Shown here: one piece after another, positions 15,301 through 27,300 of the stretch
Layout: the number at the start of each line of letters is the position of its first letter
Position numbering within the stretch: position 1 is the stretch's first letter
Source of the DNA: Tachypleus tridentatus
Taxonomy: Eukaryota > Arthropoda > Merostomata > Xiphosura > Limulidae
Assembly: GCF_004210375.1 (NCBI RefSeq)
Contig: NC_134837.1
Coordinates: 19,477,586 to 19,541,585, forward strand
DNA length: 64,000 nt
Direction of reading: 5' to 3'
The notes under the pieces: generated by a model
Told to the model about the DNA's origin: nothing
The model's input: only the letters and a program-made list of their open reading frames with translations
Database searches by the model: none
Position numbers and translations under genes: made by a program

Positions 15301-18300
15301 AGAATGAGAAAATTGTTTTAATTTGAAAGAAAAAAAAACTTTACCTTATGAATTAAACTCCAAGTAAAAATACTTGTATGAGACATTTATTTTTAATAAA
15401 TATTTATAGCATTAAATAAAATACAAATAGTGGTAAAGGCAGCAATAAAAAATGAATTAATTTTGAGAATTTTAGTAAAAATTTCAGGTTCTGCTTTTGA
15501 CAGACCTGTTAATATTTTGGAGTTTATAATAAAACAATTATTTGAATTAAATAATCCAATACTTAAATATTTGTTAAAATATATGTTAAATTTTGAAATT
15601 AAAGATATTCAAATTAAATACTTACAAATTCTGATTAAAATAGAAGGAGATTCCAATCAACGAATATTCTAGTAAAATAAATATCTTATATGGTAGTAGA
15701 TTTCAAACATAAAATATGTGATGATTTTTCTCTACCATATTTAATTAATAAAAGTGTTCCAAAAGGAATATTTCTCATCAAATAATTATCCTCTGTAATT
15801 AATTTTAAATATAATAAATATATGGGACCTCTCATTTTTAACTACAAGAAAGTATTCTAGAATAAAATCCTAAAATTGATAATAATGATTTTATTTGTTT
15901 TTTCATGATCATGTAGTTACAGGAAATTTAGAGGTTATAAAAGATAAGGATTTAAAATTTACATTAGAAAAGGTGTTAAATTTGAATTAAAAAAGCAAAA
16001 TCTTTAAAAGATTTGGAAAAATATTAATATTTGCATTTTAAAATCAATAAAAATTCTCATTATATTCTTTTTGAATAGAAATAATTTTTTATTAATTTCA
16101 CAAGAAGTCTTAAACTTAATATAACCTTAATCTAAATGCAAGATAGATATTTCTTTCAATATCTTTACTTGTTTTTACTTTTTTTTATTTCGCAAAAAGC
16201 TACTCGAGGGCTATCTGCCCTCGCCATCCCTAATTTAGCAGTGTAAGTCTAGAGGGAAGGCAGCTAGTCATCACCATCCACCTCCAACTCTTGAGGTACT
16301 CTTTTACCAACAAATACTGGGATTGACCATCACATTCTAATGCCCCCATGGCTGAAAGGGCTAGCATGTTTTGTGTGACAAGGATTTGAACCCACGACCC
16401 TCAGATTACGAGTTGAATGCCTTAACCCACCTGGCCATGCCAAACATCAATATTTTTAAAAATGGGTAAAACAAGGATGGGAAAATCAAATTATCTTCTT
16501 TTATGAAAAATATTTAACTGTACTCTGCCTTCCATAAAACTGATATATAAATCTAACTAATGTACTTCTTACGGATATATTTGATTTGGATTAAAATTTT
16601 ATTTATCAATGGAGATTATATCATATATGTAATGAAAAGTATAGCTTTTTAAATCAGAGTTTAGTTCACTTTTCAAAAATAGATTTGTATGGAAGTACAG
16701 ATAAAAATTAGTCACATTGGATGAGAAATTAGCATCTATAAGAATTCTCATTGTTTGCTTATATCCTTGCTCATTAAAAATAATGTAAATGTTATAAATA
16801 TAAAAACTAAGTATATTTTTTAATTGATGCTCAGTTAACTTATATTCCAAAATAATTATTTATGTATCTACACAGTTATCATGTAAATCATTAAAAATCA
16901 AAATTAAAATCACCAACTCTTGTGCTACTTATATACCAATTTTATGGAAGGCATTGATCATTACTTTGTAATGACCCCGTGGCTAAAAGGGTAAACATGT
17001 TTGTTTTACCCACACCTAATATTTCTCAATTAAAAAGGCATCTAATCATTTGGGACAATAATAATTTTATTATCTGTAATGTTTGATTATTCATTAATAA
17101 ATTAAAAATAATGGTTATAAAAACTGACAAGTAAACAAATGTTAATATTTCAGAATATATATGAAGATATGTTAAAAAATAAACTCACAGTTACTGAAAC
17201 TACATTTTGGAAAACATAGATGTCCTTTGTCACTCAAGGCCATTCATAGTTTATAAGTAACTAACTACAAAATATTTAGATATTCATTCAGTATACTGAG
17301 GCAAAATACCAACTTTAGATAGTTGGGCTTGTCTTAACTCACTCAGTTTACACTTGAACATATTTTTCAGGAGAAAGTGAGGAGGATAGGAGTAAAAATA
17401 ATAGTAAAGTAAGGTAAGGTAATAGTTAGTAAGGTAAGGTAAGATAATAGTTAGTGAGGTAAGGGTCTTTACTTCTTTTTATCATCACTTTATAACAATT
17501 ACCAAAGTAAAAAGGGTGAAGGTTGGGAGTCTTATAAACTATGGAAATGTAGGGTGTTTTATTTCAACAACAAGAATACTTCTTACTTAGGTACCTTACC
17601 TCCTCTCAGATGTATAGTTATTCTTGTTCAGTGCTGCTCTATATTTACAATAATGTTTTTACGTGCCAAAAGCTTTTCACTCCCATGCACCCACTGTTTC
17701 GCATAGTTTAACTGATTTTTATATGAACATTATCATACTGTGAACCTCCACCAACAGTAATGGCACACAACCATGTGACTCCTTCTGTGCTCTTTTACCT
17801 AACTGTCAGTTTTCATTTGGCAGTGGTCATGTTCAGCTGTTTATTTTATGTTTTTTGTTGTTGTTTTTTCATATCTTCATATCATTTTCTTTCAGTAAGT
17901 TCACAGTTTATTATATAATAGTGATTGATATTAGTAACTTATTCCAAAGTGAAATTATTTTATATTTCTTCCCAGCAAAAAAACTTAATACTTCTTTGCA
18001 AATGTTTTCTACTTTGTATTTATTTTTACCAACACAGTTATTTGTTTTAAATTATGAATACCGCATTCTCAGTTACCACTTTATAGGTTATATCTTCTAT
18101 CAGCACATCTGCACAGACTTCAGGTGGCAGTCCTTGTCTTGGAAATTATCACCTTTATTTCATTGAAGATTACTTGTCCAATGAGTTGTTCTTTGCTGGG
18201 AACAATTCCAGTTTGGGAGCCCACACATTTTACGTACATTCTGTAAACTGTGGAAAGATAATTTCATTATACTGTTATGGTTTTTGAATATTTCCACTGT

Positions 18301-21300
18301 TGATAATTCCTTGTGTAATTATTTAGGCTCAATAACACAAGTTTAGTTAGATTGGTCAGTACTCATAATACAGTTCATGTTTGAAATGAGTTTTTAATTG
18401 TATCCTTTGTTCTATAATGTTGGATTAGGTTTAACATAAGTCTTTGTTATTTTAGGATTACTTGCAATTCATCTTACTAGTATGTTGTAAGTTAGGTTAA
18501 CTACATTGCTTTTCCTACAAAACATCACATCTTGTACATATGTTATTGTCAATAAACACTTACTTAATTTTACAATATATTGTTTGTTTCATTTTACTTA
18601 TTGTTTGTACTTCATCATATTAACTTTGTTTGTGTGGTTAAGGTTTTTAAGTGAGAGTGTAGTGATATATTTTGTTCTCCACAGCTCAGTTAGGCTTAAC
18701 AATTGTCTGTTATCTTCAGTTTGCCAGTTCATCTTGTTGACTTTTTGTTACATTCTGAGTCATTGCCGTCTTTTTTCATGTTCCATGTCCATTGTCTTCC
18801 CATTTTTTATCTGTCCTACCTTCAGGTTTGTCTATTCATCACTTATGTTAATTACTGATTGTAGTTCTGGAATGATTGGTTTCACTTCAATCACTTCTTT
18901 TTCTTCTCTGTTTTAATATGTTGTGTTTGATCATAATTTGGTAGACAATTTCTGTGGAACTGAACATGCCATGGTACACATTTGTATTTTTAATTTCTAG
19001 GGTTCTAACTTAGGTTGTTTTCATCACATTACTTGGTACTAGTCTCATATCTTGCCCTTTGGATTTGTTTCAGTTCTGTAGGAAAAATTATACCTTTTAT
19101 GGAGCAATTTGTCTTATTTTAGATCTTCATATAGCATTTAAAAGGGTGGTTTATTCCTACTTTAAGGTTATGTTATATCTAAATATTAAGGATAACTGGC
19201 TGCAGACAGAGAAAGGCAGCAGGAGTTGAGATGTTGTGGGTTCAGTCACTCAACTCCTAACTTTTAATTGATTTACTATAGTTAGTGACTAGTTTGGATC
19301 TTGTTTCCTAGATGGAATATCCCCAGTGCATTTTGGAGCTGTGGCTGCAGATACTTTATACAGTAGATTAATGATGACAAAGACTGGTAATGGTAAAAGC
19401 CATTTGTTTTTTTAGTCTTATTTCAGCAATTTTGTTTTGTGTTTGTGCATATAAACTTTACCGTAATGAGTATGTGTTGTGCATAATTTTGGTCAAACCT
19501 TTCAGCACCCATATGCAAGACTTGAAAGATGTCACTCGTGATGTGCATTATGAGAACTATCGTGCCCAGTACTTAACTAAAATATCTCAACAATCAGCAA
19601 GAGAAAGAGGGTAGATTTTTTTATATCCATTCTTTTTTTTATTCAAATTATTATTTATTTGTTTACAATTCTTTATGTAGCTAGTATCATGTTTTCCCTT
19701 AAATATGCAGGTAGTTATGTTATATATATAGCCAATATTCATGTAATACATCTGTTTCTGCCTTTGTTTCATTTATCAAATTAATACTTATATGAAAATA
19801 ATGAGTTAATTAAGTCTGCCATTCTTTATGTATCTAATATTTAATTACAAAACAGGACTAAAAAACACAAGTTTACCAGATATTTTTACTTATAATTTAG
19901 GTATTCTATCCAGTTCATATGTATTTAACTAATATTTTTGCTACAGTTTTGTTTACATAATTTACAACTACATTGACATCGTGATTATTTCTTGTATTAC
20001 TTACTTAAAATTGTTTTTACTTACTCTGTGATCAGAATAATAATTTTCTCTTATTCACAACTTAACTACAGGCATTTATTTCATTAATAATACAGTTAAT
20101 TTATTATTTATATTTCAGACATCACTCAGGTTATAGTGTGCTCTTTTTAAACTTGTATCACAAAATCATTCCTCTTTTCTAGATGACACTTGTTTGTAAT
20201 ACATAGACTGGGCTAGAATTCTAATTATCTAATACAGCTGTACTTACTTTCAACCTGAATACATATTTACAATGATTATTTTATACTGTGCAGGAAACTT
20301 AGAAGAGATTCTAAACCTTGTGATGAATCAGCTGTAGAAACAGACTGGTTGTTACAGCAGAAGGAGGAAGAGGCATGTTATTTTTTATCTCAAAATCATT
20401 TATGTCAATACTAGAGTAATTCTGCTTGAACTAAACACTGTAACATTTGAACCTTTGACTGCATGCATTGAGAAAAGAGATGATCATATGCTTTTGTAGT
20501 AAGCAACTGACTCTTTCATTAAGTATACTAACTCATTACTCAGGGCACCAATACATTAGATTAGCATGTGGTATTCATGACATCATAGTTGCACCTTGGA
20601 AATGGAGAAAAATAAAGTTCTCCATGACTGGAAACAAAGGTAAAACAGGAAAATTGTGACCCCTATAGCAAATTTACATGCACACAGAATTAAAATTTCA
20701 TGAAGTTAGAGGTTGCACATTGCATAATAAAAAAATCTTTCCATTATTATATAAGTAAGAGTCCATTATAGTATGATGGATAAATTGATTTGTAGTGACT
20801 GGAATTTGCTTGCTAGGTGCTAAAGTACAGGATATTATAGAGTAGTTGAACAGCTTAGTTGTAGTTATCAAGAGGTATTCAGTTTTTGTAGTAAATGTAG
20901 GAACAATTACTGATGGAAATTGTAAACCAGAAGAGCTTCTTCAAAGGCTCAGGTATTAAAATAGACATGTGACTTTTAAGAGGTGCTGTATAAATGTGGA
21001 AATAATTTACTTAGAATCCAAGGCTTAAATGGAAAATTATTATGATATGTTTAGATTAAGAGGAAGGCTAAATGGACCTTTGGAATAGTTTATAAAGTAA
21101 GGATTAATTATTTGCTAGAGATTGGCTTTGTTTGAACAGATAAAGTTGGAGATGTAGGATGTTTGGAAAAGCTTTAAATATCGATTGAAAATAATTTAAA
21201 TTAAAATTGCACAAAATGAGGGAGTTTGATAATAAACAATTTGATCAATGATGGATCCAAGGCGAGCACATACCTCACTCTCTCACCACACCCCAAATAT

Positions 21301-24300
21301 ACATACACCCCTGTAAGAGATAGAAAAAAAAACAAATATTTTGATCCAAACTATTTAATTCTTTTATTTTAATATAGTTTGTTGTTTTATGTGGACACAT
21401 TACAGTTCTTATCACACATGGAAGTGAGTTGCACGTCAAACAAAAAGAGAGATTTCTGTTTATAGAGAATCTTTGCATCAGAAAAGTATGGTGCAGTTTG
21501 TGGGCCTTTTAACATACATATTCAAGGCTTCCTTCCAGGATAACAGTATAGATCAATGTGTCTAGAGCAGCTCAGGGTCCTCCATACATCATCCAGTCAG
21601 AGTGTATATAGACCACATCCCAGAAATTAGAATAAGATACTTTCTCAGCCCCCTCCATTCAATAGCTTTAAAGATAAGTATGTCAGATATAAAGTTGAAA
21701 GGTAGAATCAAAAATAAACTTGTTTTGTAATAAATATACCATTATACGTTTATTTTAATACCTATGTGTGTTTCAGTATAGTTTTCCTTTTTCCATGTGA
21801 CATATATTCCTAACTGTGCATTGTGCAAGTCCCACCTGTTCTCGAAATTTGTAGAAGATTCTTGAGAGTAAGAATCAACAATATTTGTTTTACGAAAATG
21901 CACTATAACATTGTTGAAATTTCTACAAACTTGCATGATTCATTTAAAAAAATGGCTAGCCAAGAGACAGGATATTATTAAAGAGCTATAGTCAGTGTCC
22001 TATAAACCTCAGAAACTAAAATTGTGATTAACTCCTATTTATTGGAAAAAAACTACATAATTTGACAGAAATGTTTATAGATTTGAAACATTACAAACCC
22101 ATTCAACTTCAGTGAATTAACTATGAATATTAGTACTTCTATAAGGATATTAAGTGTCATCATTGGTAAAAGGTAAATTTGTAAGTGTGTGAGCTAAACC
22201 AAACTAGCTAGCTTAAGCAAGGTATGACATTATCAACTCCAAGTTAATTTGCTTGTCATGGACCTGGAAAGTTAATAACCAATTCTAGACCTGATGTGAG
22301 ACTCAGTATTGTCTGTAAGTTTATAAAACTCTTGTATATAAACCATCATTTGTAATAACTATTAGTAATTACCATTATTATAAATTTTATTGTTCATTTT
22401 TTTGTTTGAATATTAAGATATATTTGTGTTTGAAAAATGTGTGTATCAAGCTTGTTGCAAATAATGTAAATTTAATGCATATTAACATTTAATTAACTTC
22501 AAAATTCACATTTATGGTTATTTGAAGTTGTAATACGTTAATATATGTTACATAATAACTTAGAGACTTGTTTGAAATAAATTATAATAGTAATATAATA
22601 AATTGGGGGTTCATATCCAAGATCTGAATTGGAGATAAAATTCTAAATAAATTCAAATCATAATAAGATTTATATTTATCAGTGCCAACAAGAGTTGATC
22701 ATGTCTATTTACCAAGGTTTTCATGAATCAACCTCCTTTAAATAACTGGAAAAATGTAACAGAAGTGAATTGCTTGAAGCTGTTAAAATCCTAGAATTAG
22801 AGTTTGAAATATGAATGACAAAAATGAACTACAAACGTATTATTGAAATATTAATCTGATGATTTTCTGTATGAAGAAGCATTAGAGGAATACTTTAATG
22901 TCTCCACTAGCCAATCAGAACTGAGTGATACAGATAAAATAGAAATTAAATTAAAACTGAAACAAATTGAGCTTAAATAAGACTTCATTGGAGCCCAGAA
23001 AGAGCAAGCCCACATTGAAGCCAAAAACAGAGAAAGAACAAGCATATATTGAAGCCAAAGAGAGAAAAAAGCCTGTATTGAAGCAGAAAGAGAAAGTTAG
23101 CATCTAGAAGCCAAACAAGCCTGTGTTGAAGTTGAGAAAAAATAAAATTAGAGTCAACTCTGACTGACCAAGGCAAAATGACAATCTTGAACTTGATTGA
23201 TATATTTAACAAAAATGAACTTGACAAATATTACCAACATTTTGAGAAAGATGCCCAAACCATGGAATGACCTCCCAAAACTTGGTCATTATTGTTACAA
23301 AGTGTTTTGACTGGGAAAGCCTAAGAAGCATATGGTGTAATCTCTCTCTGAAAGATTGTATGGATTATAACAAGTAGCTATTCTCAAATCATTTGAGTTA
23401 GTACCAGAGGCTTTTCACCAATAGATTCAACGTTATTGCAAGCAAGATAAACAAACTTATATGGAATTAAATTAGCCCACGAAAAATAGACTTAATTTCA
23501 TTGATGGTATAATTTTATGCATATTGGCAGCAGTTTCCACAAACTGCTAATCAAGGAATTTAAATGCTATACAAGTGACGACCTAAACTTATTTGGATGA
23601 GAAGAAAGTTGAAGCACTACGAAAAGCAGTATCTCCTTCTGCTGATTACACTTTAACTCATAAAACCAATTTTTATAAACAAAATATTCTTTCCATATCA
23701 GCAAAAACAAGTACCTTTCCAATCCAATTCTTACAAAATATCCAGCTTGTTTAGTTCATAATTTTAAGATAGATAGATAAAACAACATCAAAGCCTGTCT
23801 GCCATTTTTATACAAACCTAATCATGATATGTATAATTGTTGGAGCTTGTAAAAGAAAAAGAAAAGGATGCAACACCCAGTTCATTTTTGTTCACCGTAG
23901 TTTCACCAGATCACTCAGTGTTATTGATTTAGCTGCTGTTAAAATGGCTGATATAGTTAAGGAGGAATTTAGGCTTTTTGTGTTTGTTGGTTCTGTGTCT
24001 TTGACAAATGACACTGTTAATCCCATACCCATGTGCATTTTACATGTTACTGGAACTACTCAGTCATTTTTCTTAGTAGGTATATTGCCAACATAATAGA
24101 TTTATCTTGAACATTTTTTGGATTCAATGGGGATCTTGTGAATAATTGTTCTTCTGACAGTTCTTTTTGTTGATGAGTGACAATGATGGACATAATGGAT
24201 CTGGTTCACTTGGTGAAGTTCCATTGACTAGAAGCAGACTGATCACTGAAAAAGAAAAGGACCCATAGATCTTATCACTATTTATATATGCATTCCCAAA

Positions 24301-27300
24301 AGAAAAACTGCAGAAAGTTCCAAATGGTAACTTTTTCAAACATGGCGTGTTTGTGAGAAAATGTAATCAACCAAATATACCAGCTTTAGAGGACTGGGCT
24401 GTAGTTTATGAAATTGTTCTTCCAATAGTGTATTGTTCTCAAGTACTAAAATTTTCCATGAACTTCCAAACGGAGGTCACCTGTGTATCAACAAGATGTA
24501 ACAAAATTATGAGACATTTCTTTTGGTGAAATATTAGGCAAAATATTTCCCAGTTTTGTAAAACTTGTCATGCCTGTCAATAGGGTAGAAAAATTAACCA
24601 GAAAATACCAGTTGCTCCTTTGAAACCTGTCCCAGCTTTCAAAGAACTCTTCAGTCATGTGATTATTGTCTGTGTTAGGCCTTTACCAAAAACTCAATCA
24701 GAGAACCAGTATCTCATGGCTATCTTGTGTGCATACACTTGATTCCCTGAAGCTATCCCCTTAAGAATTATTTCTACCAAAAAGATTTGTGAACCTTTAA
24801 TTAATTTTTTTACTTTTGTTGGCTTGTACAAAGAAATTCAGTCTGATCAGAGATCATATTTTATGTCTGAGAATGTTTCAACGGGTCGTTTCCCAGTTTG
24901 ATGCAAAACAGATTAAATCTAGTGCCTACCATCCTGAATCGTGAGGTGCTCTTGAAAGATTCTATTCTACTTTGAAATATATTTTTTAGACTTACTGTCT
25001 AGATAATGAGAAGGATTGGTAAATGCCATAAATTTGTTAATACTAACATTCAATTGACTTGAAATTAAAATTTGTGGTTATTTGAAATAGTAATACATTA
25101 ACATACATAACATAATAAATTATGTGTAACATAATATATCTCAACACAGCTGGTTAACCTAAAGATGACCTAAGAAGGATGAAACATTGTTTTCTACTTT
25201 ATTTTAATAAAAGTTTTAATATCCACACCAGCCATCTTGAGATAATTTTTTACTTCAAGTGCATTTCTCATAATCATGGATGTAACATAATAGTTTGCAG
25301 TATTAGAAACGAAATTGGTGAGTGCAGGGGTCTTGTTGAAATGAAACTAATATAATGAGATGAATTATTGAAACTTGGTTAAATCTGGAGATATTTGGAA
25401 ATATAGAATTATTTTGATATTCTATGTTATAAATTATTTAATTGTGATAGTTTTTGGAAGAGTAGATATAAAATGACTATTTAATAAATAAACTGCAGCT
25501 TGTTATATTTTAAGAGATTGAAAATGATAGTGACAAAAAGATAAATACACATAAATTATATTCATAGCTTGAAAGGATGAAAAGGTTTTAACTGGGAGCA
25601 TTATAAGCCCCCTAATGACACAGAAGGGGTAAATAAGAAATTATATGATTAGATTAGGATTAATTTTGGGAGATTGTAATTTTAGACACATTGTTTGAGA
25701 CTGGAGTCAAAAGTAAGAAAGCAACATTTGGCTGTGTTGAATTTTTTGCAAAGCTACTTGAGGGCTATCTGCACTGGCTTCTTCTCATTTTGAAGTGAGA
25801 GGGTAGAAGGAAGGCAACAAGTCAATCCCACCCATTGCTAACTTGTGGGCTATTCTAATCAAATAGTGCAATATTATCATTGCTGTTATAATGCACTTGC
25901 AGCCCCAAAGTGCAGAACATGATTTTTTTTTCTGCAGTAATAGGGCATGAAATATGAGTTCACAGATTCAATCCATAGTCTGACAAGTTAACCATTGGAC
26001 CATGCTTGGCACAACAGGGGAAAGATATTTTATGAGGAGTTTTAGAATAGTTTTTATAAGCCAAATGGTCTGACTAGGAAGATGAGAGATTTGGTAAAAA
26101 AAAATCAGTTATGATGTTGAGATACTTTTATGAGAAACAGATGATGATGACAAAATAAACAATAAATTTTTAATTTTTTTTAAAAGTAAACAAAATCTTA
26201 AAATGAGGATTTGACCCATAGAGGATGCTGATAGCACAGCTGTTGTTGCAGACTGTTAGATGGCTAGACTTTCAAATGTTTTCTTCTATACTGACCTAAA
26301 TATTCTATGTAAAATATTGGAATTAACCTGAATCATATTGATGTTGATCCTTTTGTGGTAAGTAGAAAGACTGAGAGATGAAAAGTAGATGAAGCACCAG
26401 AATCATTTGTAGGTCAAAGATCAGACATGTAAGACTCTCTCTTTTATCTTTGGTAGGCCAATAGAGAGTTCTTACATAGGATTGGAGAGTTATTTATGTT
26501 ACTCCTGCTCTTAAAGAGGGCTGATAATAGTTATCCTGGAAATTATAGGTCAGTTAATCTTACTTATTTAGCTTACTTAAGCTTTATGAAATTGTTTAGG
26601 GAAATGTGGTATCACAAATGAAAGCCAACACAGACTCGTCAAAGGGAAGTGTTGTCTTAGTTAATCAGTTTTCAAATGTTAATTGTTCTACTAACAAAGG
26701 ATAGATTGTGGAATTGGTATGCTTAGATTTTCTAAAAGCATTAGGCAAGGTGGCACACAAAATTTTAGCTAAGAAATTCACACCTATAAGAGGTTGGAGG
26801 AATATTAGTTAATTGGACTATAGATGGCTGAGTGGAAGAAAGCCTAAGGTTGTTATTAATAGTCCAGTCAAACTGGACTCTTGTTAACAATAGAATGCTT
26901 CAAGGTTTAGTGCTTGGGACCTTGCTCTGTTTCATTAATGACATTGTGATAGACGTTTTTAGAAAATTAGTAAAGTTTGTTGATGACACTAAAATCATAT
27001 TTTTAGGTTCATTGAAGATGTTGAAGTCTTGTAGAATAACATAGTTCAATTGTTAAGTTGTATTTAGCAAGTTAACTTTATTTAGCTAACTCAAGCTATT
27101 GAAGGATTCCTTTGTTGCTGGTAATAAAACTTAACCGAATTTTACACTGTATTTCTAGATGTATTGCTTACAAATGAAAAGATGTAAGTATTACTCTATA
27201 CAAGTCACTAATTACATTTCACTTGGAATTCTGTGTAAATTTTTGCTTGCCTTAGTCTTAGGAAAGATATTAACTTATTGGAAAGAATTCAGAGATAGAA

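Larger units (their letters stand above)
22175..25135 (+). mobile_element. Ty3/gypsy LTR retrotransposon, internally deleted
   Basis: Order seen: 5' LTR (start uncertain, to about 22603), a primer-binding-like site, gag with a charged coiled coil, a CCHC-like box, a protease remnant, integrase, and a partial 3' LTR. LTR identity is supported by 22480-22565 matching 25040-25125 (attaacatttaattaactt, tggttatttgaagt, acataataa). Reverse transcriptase and most of RNase H are absent: the protease frame ends near 24090 and the RNase H-integrase junction begins near 24225. All frames are broken. Confidence 0.82.

Noticed and set aside
15430..15672. 80-codon frame rich in Ile, Lys and Leu
   Set aside because: It looks like a chance frame in extremely AT-rich intron DNA.
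17855..18916. Open frames of 103 and 136 codons (Phe/Ile/Ser/Cys-rich) in the septin intron
   Set aside because: T-rich composition explains them. There is no domain, no splice context and no match to any family I know.
20377..20378. GT as donor for the last septin intron
   Set aside because: It would add GCAT to the exon and shift the frame, losing the conserved coiled-coil tail.
22851..23227. Minus-strand frames of 64 and 80 codons
   Set aside because: They are antisense shadows of the repetitive Glu/Lys-rich gypsy gag coiled coil.
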